In this document: positions 35,074-42,979 of the stretch, in pieces
How positions within the stretch are numbered: position 1 is the first letter of the stretch
How the letters are laid out: each line of letters starts with the position of its first letter
Source of the DNA: CAZLMW01 sp964560875
GTDB taxonomy: Bacteria > Myxococcota_A > UBA9042
Reading direction: 5' to 3'
DNA length: 64,000 nucleotides
Assembly: GCA_964560875.1 (NCBI GenBank)
Contig: CAZLMW010000005.1
Location: 1-64,000, forward strand
Notes under the pieces: generated by a model
The model's input: only the letters and a program-made list of their open reading frames with translations
The model's database searches: none
What the model was told of the DNA's origin: nothing
Translations under genes and position numbers: made by a program

Positions 35074-35513
35074 TGCCAGGACAACCACGGCAACCGCTGT
35101 CCCGCCGCCGCCACCCGTACCGGCAACCGACAGAGGACCCGAGCCGATACTTTGGCGGGCTGACGGTCGTCGATCCCAGCGGCGATTAGCCCGCCTTTCT
35201 CAACACGTCGGTCGGTCTGACGCCCAATCTGCTGCCTTGCCAGATGTGGTCGACGTACCACATCTGGCAACTCACATCCGTTCGCGCGGCGAATCCTCGG
35301 TTTGAAGTGACTCTGCCACTCCTGCACCTCGCATTCACCACATGACTTGCACCTTGAACGCCATACCTTTCCGCCGTGATGAGAAAGCCGGGTTAGCGCG
35401 AGCTTGCTGCGCCCGAACGGCACGGGCGAACGGCCAACCTACTCGTTGACTAAAACATCACTCACCCATAGCATAAGGCGGATGGTCACCCCGCGGTGGC
35501 CGGGGAGGAGCCC
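35074..35513. other. Gene-poor region with dispersed repeat family 2
   Basis: No convincing gene in 440 bp; base use lacks codon bias. The only recognised structure is the repeat copy at 35298-35400. The last 20 bp hold the strong ribosome site GGGGAGGAG of the following gene. Confidence 0.6.
35298..35400 (+). repeat. Dispersed repeat family 2, copy A
   Basis: About 100 bp matching 42878-42979 in the same orientation: TTTGA(A/T)GTGAC, ACCACATGACTTG, then a variable stretch and GATGAGAA(A/G)(G/A)CCGGG(T/C)TAG. A shorter third copy is at 62047-62067. No coding capacity. Confidence 0.65.
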
Positions 35514-35957
35514 ATGCCAACGACGACCGGTTCTGCGCGCGCCAGGGTCACCGCCGACGAAGTGCGCGCCCATGTCGTGAGCCGCTACCTCGAGCCCGCT
35601 CGCCGCGCTGGCGAACGCACGTTTACGGTGCGCGTGGGCGACTTGATGCGGGAGCTGCCCGGACTCAGCGGTGTGGCAGTCCCCTGCGCGGCGCTGCGCA
35701 GCGAGAAGCTCTTTCATCGGCCGAACGGGCTCCGCTTGGTCGAGGACCGGGCGCCGCCGAGCGGCCTCGGCAACAACGTCTACCTGACGTTCAGCATCGG
35801 CGCTCGCGAAGCGGTGCGGAGCGCGGCCGACACGCGCTCGGACTCGAGGCCTGCGCTGCAGGCGTTGCTTGCGATGCGAGGGGTCGGCAAGGCCTTCTAC
35901 GCCGAGCACGGGGGCGGAGACGCGGTGCTGGCGGAAGTGCGGGAGGGTTGGGAGTGA
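35514..35957 (+). CDS. Putative partner (antitoxin-like) of the PIN-domain protein
   Basis: 147 residues from ATG 35514, with a strong GGGGAGGAG site. The stop overlaps the PIN gene start by 4 bp (GTGA), the layout of toxin-antitoxin pairs. It does not resemble VapB, AbrB, RHH or Phd antitoxins. Residues about 35-95 read ERTFTVRVGDLMRELPGLSG, PCAALRSEKLF and EDRAPPSGLGNNVYLTF, a pattern seen in short proteins of unknown function. The C-terminal half is helical (SRPALQALLAMRGVG). An antitoxin role is inferred only from position and overlap. Confidence 0.6.
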   Translation: MPTTTGSARARVTADEVRAHVVSRYLEPARRAGERTFTVRVGDLMRELPGLSGVAVPCAALRSEKLFHRPNGLRLVEDRAPPSGLGNNVYLTFSIGAREAVRSAADTRSDSRPALQALLAMRGVGKAFYAEHGGGDAVLAEVREGWE

Positions 35958-36400
35958 GCCTGGTCTTCCTCGACGCCAACATCCTGATCTACCTGGTCGA
36001 GGATCACCCGGAACATGCGCCGGTAGTCGGTCGCTTGCTGCGCGGAATGATCGCGCGCGGCGATCGAATCTGTACCTCGAGCCTTGTTGCGGGGGAGATC
36101 ATCGCGGGGGCCAGGATTCACGGCAACATGGCGCTCGAAGAGCAATACCGGGGGCTCCTGGCGACCCCCGGATGGACGCTGCTGCCGTTCACTGATGATA
36201 CGGTCAGTCACTTCGTCGAGATTCGTGCCATGTCGGGTGTAAAGGCGCCCGACGCCATCCACCTGGCATGTGCGGCGCAGGCGGGGGTCGACGTGTTCCT
36301 GACGCACGACCGCAAGCTGACCCGCCTTCACATCTCCGGCATCGGGTTCATCGTCGGCCTGCAGACCGATATCTTCGGCACGCACGACGACCCCGTCTGA
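35954..36400 (+). CDS. PIN-domain ribonuclease (VapC-like toxin)
   Basis: 148 residues from GTG 35954. The PIN acidic residues are all present: Asp 7 (FLDANILIYL), Glu 48 (SLVAGEII), Asp 100 (VKAPDAIHLACA) and Asp 119 (FLTHDRKL), which bind Mg2+ for RNA cleavage. The length fits VapC toxins. Translationally coupled to the gene before it, it probably forms a toxin-antitoxin pair with an unusual antitoxin. It could also be a stand-alone RNase. Confidence 0.85.
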   Translation: MSLVFLDANILIYLVEDHPEHAPVVGRLLRGMIARGDRICTSSLVAGEIIAGARIHGNMALEEQYRGLLATPGWTLLPFTDDTVSHFVEIRAMSGVKAPDAIHLACAAQAGVDVFLTHDRKLTRLHISGIGFIVGLQTDIFGTHDDPV

Positions 36401-36448
36401 CCGACAGCCAGAGCGAACCGAAGTACGCGGGTCGAGGCCAGGCCAAGG

Positions 36449-38614
36449 CTAGGCCTGGGCGTTTTCGGCGCCTGAATCCGAACAGAACAAGCACGCGCTG
36501 CGGGTGGCGGCGACGATCGCGTCGATGCGCTCGGGTTGCGGGGTGTTGCCCATGCCGAAGATGTCGAGGTCGGCCAGCGGCGCGTCGTGGAGGCGCTCGA
36601 TCAGGCTGCCGGTCAGCACCACAGTGGCGGCGGCGGCGGGGACCCGGGCGAGATCGCGGAGCTCGCGGATCCGGGCGCGGGTGTCAGGGCTGTCGTCGGC
36701 GTCGTCGACCACCGCGATGATGCGCAGTTGGCCGGTCCAAGCGGCCGCGAGGCGCAATGCGCAGAGGATCGCCAGGTGGATGTGGGGGCGGCTTTCATCG
36801 GTCGGCCAGGGCGGCAGGTCGGTGGGGCGCAGCCAGAGGTTCACTGTGCTCAGGCGACCCAAGCCAGCGAGTGGATGGGGGCCGAGCAAGAGCACGCCGA
36901 GTCCAGTAGCGCGGGCGTTGTCGCAGAGCCGCTTGATGGCGTCGCGGTGGCCGTCATCGCCGGCAAGCTGCAGGAACACGATGTTGGGCCGGAAGAAGCC
37001 GCCACCGAGGGCGCCGATCGCGGTGGCGGCGCCGTCGTGGTAGTTCGCGGCGCGTAGACAGGACCAGGTCGTGAACAGGCCGTTGCGGTGCATTTCGCGC
37101 GCGAGCTGGGCGATCTCGCGGTCCAAATCGGGGTCGTCAACCCCAGCCTCGATGCCGAGCAACTGAATCGAACCTTCGGGCCGGCAGACATCGAGCAGCA
37201 AGGCCCATGCACCGCGCAACTCGGCCGAATCTGTCACCGGCGCGAGCAGGTTGGGCTTCCACGCGCGCGGGTTGACCCGGTCGAGCTCGACCACCCGGGC
37301 GGCCGCCCACTCCGCGAACGCAACGAAGATGCCGCTGCGGACGTCGTCGGTGCGGCGGACCCCCTGGCGCAGCACCCAGCCATGGACCGCCACGACCACC
37401 GCGACCGCGACGATGCCGAACGTCGGGTTGACGATGAACATCGCGAAGATGGAGCCCGCCGCGCCCAGCAAGGGCACGATGCGCGGCACCGAGAACGTCG
37501 GTCGGAAGCTCGACAGCTGCAGCACGTCCTCGATCAGCACCACGACGTTGATGGTTGCGTAGGTGATGAGAAAGAACATCGTGATGAGCGGCGCGACCGT
37601 GTTGAGATCGCGCAAAGCGAGCGCCCCACCGACGAGGATCGTGCTCGCCGCGAGCGCGCGGCGGGGTTCGTCGTTGGCGCCCGATGCCTGCAACCACGCG
37701 CCAAACGGAATGACCCGGTCACGGCCAAGGGCCTGCAGGATGCGCGGCGCGCCGACCAGCGAGCTCAACCCCGACGAGAACGTCGCCGCCAACAGCCCCG
37801 CGATGACGGCAGGCCCCCACGAGGCCTTGTCGATCAGCACGGTCTCGCTGGTTCGCAGCTCTTCGGGGCTCGCCGCATGGCCCGTCCACAGCGCCAGCAA
37901 GCCGTAGATCACCGTCGCCACCAGGATCGCCGACAGCGTGCCGATGGGGATGCTGCGTCTCGGGTCTTTGAGTTCGCCGCTCATGTTGACGCCGGCCATC
38001 AGACCGGTCGCCGCCGGGAAGAAGACCGCGAAGACCGCCCAGAAGTTGCCCGCGACGTCGCCCTGCGGCCCCCACAGGGACGGCTCATGAGCGCCCGACC
38101 ACGCCGAAGGGCCCGCCAGGATCGCCGCGATCGACACCGCGATGATGGCCATGACGACGTACTGCACACGAAAAGCGAGATCGGCGCTCCACCAGGCGAG
38201 CCCGAACATCAGCGCCACGACGCCAGCATCCACCGCCAGCGCCGGGTGGTCGGGAAAGACCCACAGCCAGCCCGCGCGGAAGCCGATGACGTACATTGCG
38301 ACCGCGAGCACCTGCGAGAGAAACAGCGGGATGCCGACGCTGCCGCCGACCTCGATGCCGAGCGAGCCGGCGATGATCGCGTAGGGACCGCCCGCACCGA
38401 GCCGGGTATTGGACGCCGTTGACGCGATCGACAGGCCGGTCAGCATCGCGATGCCCATCGCCAGGCTGATCACCAGCAAGCCGCCAAGCAGCCCCGCCTC
38501 GCCGACGACCCAGCCGGTGCGCAGGTACATGATGACGCCGAGGATGGTCAGCAGGGTCGGCGTGAAGACGCCACGAAACGTCGAAAAACCGCTGCGTTCG
38601 AAGCGACCGGACAT
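36449..38614 (-). CDS. SLC12-like (cation-chloride cotransporter/APC) permease
   Basis: 721 residues, with GGGAGG 8 bp before ATG 38614. About 12 membrane segments occupy residues 15-450, starting with FRGVFTPTLLTILGVIMYLR, the SLC12 form of the first APC helix; ANLGAGGPYAIIAGSLG-like and GLMAGVNMSGELKDPRRSIP motifs follow. The C-terminal 270 residues are cytoplasmic and resemble the SLC12 regulatory tail (LLDVCRPEGSIQLLGIEAG, VNLWLRPTDLPPWP). Bacterial members are thought to carry cations with chloride or amino acids; the ion here is unknown. No operon partner. Confidence 0.85.
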   Translation of the reverse strand: MSGRFERSGFSTFRGVFTPTLLTILGVIMYLRTGWVVGEAGLLGGLLVISLAMGIAMLTGLSIASTASNTRLGAGGPYAIIAGSLGIEVGGSVGIPLFLSQVLAVAMYVIGFRAGWLWVFPDHPALAVDAGVVALMFGLAWWSADLAFRVQYVVMAIIAVSIAAILAGPSAWSGAHEPSLWGPQGDVAGNFWAVFAVFFPAATGLMAGVNMSGELKDPRRSIPIGTLSAILVATVIYGLLALWTGHAASPEELRTSETVLIDKASWGPAVIAGLLAATFSSGLSSLVGAPRILQALGRDRVIPFGAWLQASGANDEPRRALAASTILVGGALALRDLNTVAPLITMFFLITYATINVVVLIEDVLQLSSFRPTFSVPRIVPLLGAAGSIFAMFIVNPTFGIVAVAVVVAVHGWVLRQGVRRTDDVRSGIFVAFAEWAAARVVELDRVNPRAWKPNLLAPVTDSAELRGAWALLLDVCRPEGSIQLLGIEAGVDDPDLDREIAQLAREMHRNGLFTTWSCLRAANYHDGAATAIGALGGGFFRPNIVFLQLAGDDGHRDAIKRLCDNARATGLGVLLLGPHPLAGLGRLSTVNLWLRPTDLPPWPTDESRPHIHLAILCALRLAAAWTGQLRIIAVVDDADDSPDTRARIRELRDLARVPAAAATVVLTGSLIERLHDAPLADLDIFGMGNTPQPERIDAIVAATRSACLFCSDSGAENAQA

Positions 38615-38860
38615 CGTGGCCGCCTCCCGACGTGAGCCACTGGCAACCTAGCCGTCTGCCAACGCCGTTCAACGCGGGCTTGTCGCTCGACGCTGCGGTT
38701 CAATGGGTGACTGCGCGGTTTCGGCCGCCCCCTTTAGCAGCACGGATTGGTGGCTCATTCAGTCGGCGGTTTCGGACGGCCATTAGCTAACCAGCGCGCC
38801 GCGCGGACTTTCGGCCCTCCCAGCTCCGACAGATGCGCCGATGCGCAGGAGCGAGCGCCG

Positions 38861-40030
38861 CTACTTGTCGGCAGCGCAGGCGCCAGACTTCGAGCAAGTC
38901 CAGCCGCTGTCGCACGATCCACACGTCCCGCCACAGCCGTTGGGCCCACAGTCCTTGCCCTTGCAGTCGGGCTCACATCCGCACTTCCCCTTGATGCACG
39001 TGAGCCCCGGCGCGCAGGTCCCGCACGTGCCACCGCAACCGTTTGACCCGCACGTGGCCGTGGCGCATGCCGGCACGCACGCGCAGATTCCCTGGATGCA
39101 AGTCTTGGGTGGGATACACGCGCCGCATGTGCCGCCGCAGCCGTCGTCGCCACATGTTTTGCCGGCGCATTTGGGCAAGCAGCAGGCGCCTTTGACACAC
39201 GTCCCGGCCGCGCACGTCCCGCACGTGGCCCCGCAGCCATCGCTGCCGCATTGCTTGGCGGTGCACTTGGGAACGCACACGCATTTGCCGGATTTGCACG
39301 ACAGCGATGGGTTGCAATAGCCGCAGGCACCTCCGCAGCCGTCGGGTCCGCACGACTTGCCCGCACACGCAGGATCACACGACGACGGCGGGTCCTTGCA
39401 CACGCCGGCCTTGCAAACCTGGCCGCTCGCGCAGCTTCCACACGATCCGCCACAACCATCCGGACCGCACGACAGCCCACCGCAGGTCTTGGCACACGCG
39501 CAGACGCCGCTCGGGCTGCAGGACGATCCGGACGCGCACGTTCCGCACACCTGCCCGCATCCGTCTGGACCACATTGCTTCCCGGTGCAGTTGGCCTCGC
39601 AAACGCACGTTCCATCCACACACGCCTGCGCGGCGCCACATGCGCCACATGACCCGCCGCATCCATCCGGTCCGCAGGCAGCGGTGCCGCAGCTCGCCAC
39701 GCACGTCACGGCGAACGGCACGGTATTGCTTACCACGCCCGCTGAATCGACCAGCTTCACGGCGACTGTGCCAGCCACCGCCGGGACGACGACGTCCACG
39801 CGCTGCGCTTGCCATGCGATGATCGCGGCCGTGGCGCTTCCAAACCACACTTTGCCTTGCTGCGCCCCGAATCGAATCCCGTGGAGCGTCGTCGTGGCCG
39901 CCGGTTTGGCGGTGCTGGGCTGCACGCTGATGAGCACAGGTGCCTTGGACGCGGTGGTCGTCCCAGCCTCGCCGAAGCGGTATCGGGCGTTCGAATCGGG
40001 GAACTGCATCGGGCCCTCACGGAGCCGCAT
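38861..40030 (-). CDS. Cys-rich repeat protein with an IPT/TIG domain (3' part of a split gene)
   Basis: 389 residues open from ATG 40030. Residues about 30-110 read APVLISVQPSTAKPAATTTL and DVVVPAVAGTVAVKLVDSAG, an IPT/TIG (Ig-like) domain. The rest is some eight to nine repeats of the type CGPDGCGGSCGSC followed by C-x-GxC-x-C, common in secreted Myxococcota proteins. A protein this rich in Cys must be exported, yet this frame has no signal peptide. The upstream lipoprotein (40043-40567) is in the same frame and separated only by one TGA, so the original protein probably ran from 40567 to 38861. Confidence 0.7.
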   Translation of the reverse strand: MRLREGPMQFPDSNARYRFGEAGTTTASKAPVLISVQPSTAKPAATTTLHGIRFGAQQGKVWFGSATAAIIAWQAQRVDVVVPAVAGTVAVKLVDSAGVVSNTVPFAVTCVASCGTAACGPDGCGGSCGACGAAQACVDGTCVCEANCTGKQCGPDGCGQVCGTCASGSSCSPSGVCACAKTCGGLSCGPDGCGGSCGSCASGQVCKAGVCKDPPSSCDPACAGKSCGPDGCGGACGYCNPSLSCKSGKCVCVPKCTAKQCGSDGCGATCGTCAAGTCVKGACCLPKCAGKTCGDDGCGGTCGACIPPKTCIQGICACVPACATATCGSNGCGGTCGTCAPGLTCIKGKCGCEPDCKGKDCGPNGCGGTCGSCDSGWTCSKSGACAADK

Positions 40031-40042
40031 CTCGCCGGGAAT

Positions 40043-40567
40043 TCATATGCCGCCCGGCCGCGGCCATTTCAGCCAGAGTTCGATGATGGGATGCGGTGCA
40101 GCGTTGCCTGGTGAGGGCCCGAATCCGACGCCGGCAAATGCGGTCCGCTTGACCTTCTTGCCGCCGAGCATCATCGCGACGCGAGCGTCTCCGTACACCT
40201 TGACGAGCAGAGGTCCTCCGCCGTCGTCGGATTGCAGCAAGAACGGCATGAACCCGGCGGCGGGTATCGCAACCTTGTCGGCGTGTCGGTCGGCCAGCAG
40301 GTAGAGGCGGTCCCGTTTTTCGTCGACGTGGATGTACAAGCTGCCCCACGGTTCATCCGACGGTTGCGCCTGCCATTCGACACACTCGGTGACCGTGCCG
40401 AGGCCGGTGAAGGCGCCGTCGATGGTCAGCGGAATCGGGCATTGAATTGTCTCGTCATCGCCGGGCGCGGCGACACGACCGCATCCAGCCGCCACCATGA
40501 GCACGAGCGACAGGCCAACGCGCAACAAGTGAGCGAGGCGTCGGTCGGCGATCGGCAGCGGCAACAT
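40043..40567 (-). CDS. Lipoprotein, 5' part of a gene split by an in-frame stop
   Basis: 174 residues from ATG 40567. The leader ends in lipobox VAAGC; a beta-rich domain follows (GSLYIHVDEKRDRLYLLADR, LLVKVYGDARVAMMLGGKKV). The frame ends in TGA at 40043, reading WPRPGGI-stop-IPGEMRLREGPMQFPDS across the junction, then continues open as the Cys-rich protein. The 13-bp gap, shared frame and missing leader downstream point to a single gene of about 568 residues broken by one nonsense change, or to a base error. Domain function is not recognised. Confidence 0.65.
   Translation of the reverse strand: MLPLPIADRRLAHLLRVGLSLVLMVAAGCGRVAAPGDDETIQCPIPLTIDGAFTGLGTVTECVEWQAQPSDEPWGSLYIHVDEKRDRLYLLADRHADKVAIPAAGFMPFLLQSDDGGGPLLVKVYGDARVAMMLGGKKVKRTAFAGVGFGPSPGNAAPHPIIELWLKWPRPGGI
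40460..40498. repeat. 39-bp duplication, copy 1
   Basis: Identical at 38 of 39 bases with 40984-41022. This copy encodes the lipobox region VAAGCGRVAAPG of the lipoprotein gene on the minus strand. Confidence 0.9.
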
Positions 40568-40794
40568 CGTCGCAGTGTACCCCACAATCACCGGCTGCCC
40601 GGCACGGTCAATGCGCGCCGGACCGGCATCTGGTTGCGGGTTGTGGTGCCGTCGTTGCGCTGTTCAGCGGACGGGGGCCTCTTTGGCCCGGAAGACGCCA
40701 GGCAAACCTGTGTCCCGTCAACTGGTCAGCGATTTCGGACTTGGGTTCACGCTACCGCAAGCCGTTGCACAGCCGACCGTGCCAAAACCGTGCA

Positions 40795-40932
40795 CCCGGA
40801 CCGTCCGCGGGGGCATTTTTCAAGGCCATATGCCCCTGCGTGGCTCGTAGAGGCCACTGGAGCGGTTTTGATAGGGGGGTGCGGCATCAATACCTTCGAG
40901 CGGCGATCGGCCCGTAGAGACGGTTCTACGGG
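40795..40932 (+). repeat. Dispersed repeat family 1, copy B
   Basis: About 138 bp, inverted relative to copy A (15610-15745) and clearly homologous over the whole length. One end forms a hairpin: GCCCGTAGA and TCTACGGGC (about 40909-40932) pair perfectly over 9 bp. No gene inside. Confidence 0.7.
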
Positions 40933-40983
40933 CAAACGGCCAACCGTCGCGCCTCGGCGACTTCTCGCTCTGGGAGCTCCTGC

Positions 40984-41022
40984 GCCGGGCGCGGCGACGC
41001 GACCGCATCCAGCCGCCACCAT
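40984..41022. repeat. 39-bp duplication, copy 2
   Basis: Differs from 40460-40498 at one base. On the minus strand it again reads MVAAGCGRVAAPG but leads only into non-coding repeat sequence. Confidence 0.9.
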
Positions 41023-41056
41023 TGCTTCGGCGGCGGTTTTTCGAGACGTTGGTGCC

Positions 41057-41650
41057 GTGGACGCCGAGCGACTCTACGTGCAGCCCGATGTGTACGGGCA
41101 TGCCTACGACCTCTTCCTGCATCCGCTCGACGGTGGGCAAGCGGCGTTGGCGGCGATCCTCGGCGCGCTGGGGACCCATCCGGCGTTTGGCGACTGGTAC
41201 GTCGGCTCCGACCACGGCTGGCGGCTGACCACACCCAAGCTCGCAGTCGAAGCCGAGGTGCTCCAGCTGGTCGCGGCATCCAAGACCATCGGATCGGTGG
41301 CGAACCTCGGCGGCAACCGACGCCTGGCTTTCTTCGCCATCGTCTTCTTGCAGCCGCCGGTGTCGATCAACCTGTGGACGAAGATGTCCGAGGTGGTGGG
41401 CGCCTTTGGTTTGCGCGACGACGACGACGACGACGACGCTCCGACGACACCATGGCGCCGCGTGATGGACAGCTTCTACCGCGACCTCGCCGAGCGTGCG
41501 CACGCCGCCTCGCCGCTGCACGGCGCGTTGATCGGGCCCGAGGTCGAAAACGAGCTGGATTGGACGGCGCCGCTGCCCGAAGACCGCTGGGAAGGCACGC
41601 TCATCGCCATGGCCGATGGGTTGCACTGGCATCCCGCGACGCGCTGGTAG
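41057..41650 (+). CDS. Hypothetical protein with a poly-Asp tract
   Basis: About 197 residues if translation begins at GTG 41057; GTG 41078 is possible, and upstream the frame runs through repeats and is unlikely to be translated. The sequence begins RLYVQPDVYGHAYDLFLHPLDGG and is well behaved, with codon bias like its neighbours: a mixed alpha/beta cytoplasmic protein with no signal or membrane segment. Residues about 121-127 are seven Asp encoded by (GAC)7 (41417-41437). No family recognised. The lack of a good start and ribosome site may mean that the true 5' end was lost when the upstream duplication arose. Confidence 0.55.
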   Translation: MDAERLYVQPDVYGHAYDLFLHPLDGGQAALAAILGALGTHPAFGDWYVGSDHGWRLTTPKLAVEAEVLQLVAASKTIGSVANLGGNRRLAFFAIVFLQPPVSINLWTKMSEVVGAFGLRDDDDDDDAPTTPWRRVMDSFYRDLAERAHAASPLHGALIGPEVENELDWTAPLPEDRWEGTLIAMADGLHWHPATRW

Positions 41651-42133
41651 CAAGGTGAGGGGACCGTATTGCCGCGAATCGGGTCTGCCGCGGCCGAGGG
41701 CGGAGAGCCTTGGGCTCGCTTTGGGCGATGGCGCCCGAGCACGCCGCTAACGCGTCGTGCCGGTTGGTTCGGATACGGCGTCGGCGGCCGCGGCCGATGG
41801 CGGACTCGGAAATGGCGGACGTCGGATTCTCGGAGCTCGGACGGCGGGAAAGCGCCGCAGATTCCGGCCGCCGCGTCTGCTTTGCAGCCCCGCCTTTACT
41901 GCTTGTCGGCGCGGACGAGATTGGCTGGATTCAACGGCTCGCCCATCCGGGCGGCCGCGCAGCGGTATTGGGTGCAGCCTTTCTGCGCGAAACAGATTCG
42001 CCGTCGTTTCGCCTCTTGGCGCCGCACGAACGGCAACAGTCCGCGCTGGGAAACCAGCGATTCTCGTCGCAAAGAAGCGCATCGATAGTGGGTTGTAGAG
42101 CGGTGCTCGCGAGATTGAGCGATCGCTGCGGTC
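41651..42133. other. Non-coding or decayed region
   Basis: 483 bp with stops scattered in all frames or open frames of poor composition (many Arg, Ser and Pro). Codon bias changes frame repeatedly, as in degraded coding DNA. No repeat, RNA or promoter was recognised. Confidence 0.5.
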
Positions 42134-42811
42134 TCATCGAATGGCGGTCACCGACCAGCCGCCGCGCTCCATCCTGTAGGCCTTGCGCCCGGTCAATAAC
42201 CCACCGACGACCGCGCCGATCAGAGCGCCTCCGCCAATTGCGAGTGGCGCCACCCAGTCGTCGGTAGGTTCGCAGAACCGGTCGGGCGAACATGCCTGCA
42301 AACGGGCAATGTCGGCGACGATCGCGGCGATCGCCCCTATTCCTGCGCCAACGCCACTGCCGATACCCACCAGGCTGCGCGGCGCGAGGTCGAGCTGCCG
42401 GAGCTTGTCGGGCGGGATGCGCCACGGGCTCGCATCGGCGCGGTTTCTGCACACGTAGACCGAGCCATCCGCCGCGTGACCACAGGCGATAACGGGACGT
42501 CCGTCGAAGTGAAAACCACCAACCGAAGGCGCGGCGCTCACGATGATGCGGGTGCCCTTGGGGATCACCACGTGAGTGGGGCCTTTCTCTTCGAAACGGT
42601 CCGGGAATTGGTCGAGCGGAACGGGCTTGGCGACGGGCCGCACGATGACGATCGCGTCCCGCGCGTCGGCCGGTGTCTTGTTGCTCATCGTGTAGCGGTG
42701 AATGGTACAGCCCGAGGCGACGGCCAGCAGGGCCACGCCGACAAGCCCCGACACGAGGAGCCGACGAATCGACCGCGAACAAGCGGACGTCTTGGAGTGG
42801 TCGCCACGCAT
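42134..42811 (-). CDS. Lipoprotein of unknown function with a Gly-rich C-terminal membrane segment
   Basis: 225 residues from ATG 42811; ATG 42829 is also possible. The leader LLVSGLVGVALLAVASGC is a lipobox signal. The middle (about 55-120) is a beta-rich domain (DAIVIVRPVAKPVPL, GPTHVVIPKGTRIIVSAAPS). The C-terminus has hydrophobic Gly/Ala helices (GIGSGVGAGIGAIAAIVADI and APLAIGGGALIGAVVGGLLTG), like glycine-zipper segments. No family recognised; probably an envelope protein. Upstream lies dispersed repeat family 2 copy B. Confidence 0.6.
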   Translation of the reverse strand: MRGDHSKTSACSRSIRRLLVSGLVGVALLAVASGCTIHRYTMSNKTPADARDAIVIVRPVAKPVPLDQFPDRFEEKGPTHVVIPKGTRIIVSAAPSVGGFHFDGRPVIACGHAADGSVYVCRNRADASPWRIPPDKLRQLDLAPRSLVGIGSGVGAGIGAIAAIVADIARLQACSPDRFCEPTDDWVAPLAIGGGALIGAVVGGLLTGRKAYRMERGGWSVTAIR

Positions 42812-42877
42812 CCTGCCCGCCCTTCTCATAACGCACGCGCCCTGCCGCGCTGTGTTCGGCGTCCTGCGCCCCTTCGC

Positions 42878-42979
42878 CGCTTTGATGTGACGCTGCCACA
42901 CCGGCAGCGTCGAAAGACCACATGACTTGAACATCGAACGGCATGCCTCCGCGCTTTGATGAGAAGACCGGGCTAGAAG
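42878..42979 (+). repeat. Dispersed repeat family 2, copy B
   Basis: Matches 35298-35400: TTTGATGTGACGCTGCCAC, ACCACATGACTTG and TTTGATGAGAAGACCGGGCTAG. Its right end overlaps the stop codon (CTA at 42973-42975) of the outer-membrane protein gene on the minus strand. Confidence 0.65.

Larger units (their letters stand above)
40568..41056. other. Repeat-filled intergenic region
   Basis: No gene is convincing in these 489 bp. They contain dispersed repeat family 1 copy B (40795-40932) and a 39-bp duplicate of the lipobox-coding stretch (40984-41022). They look like the remains of a duplicated lipoprotein gene start interrupted by the repeat. Confidence 0.55.

Noticed and set aside
38755..39666. 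303-residue minus-strand frame over the Cys-rich gene
   Set aside because: Same strand but another frame than the repeat protein; Ala/Arg-rich without domain features.
40030..40045. EcoRI and NdeI sites (GAATTC, CATATG) next to the split point as a cloning scar
   Set aside because: Both sites can occur by chance and flanking sequence is continuous in composition; no vector sequence is seen.
40232..41056. Extending the 41057 protein upstream to 40232
   Set aside because: The extension runs antisense through the lipoprotein gene and through dispersed repeat copy B and has no codon bias.
41710..42267. 185-residue plus-strand frame
   Set aside because: Arg/Ser-rich, no motif, no ribosome site, and it overlaps the end of the lipoprotein gene on the other strand.
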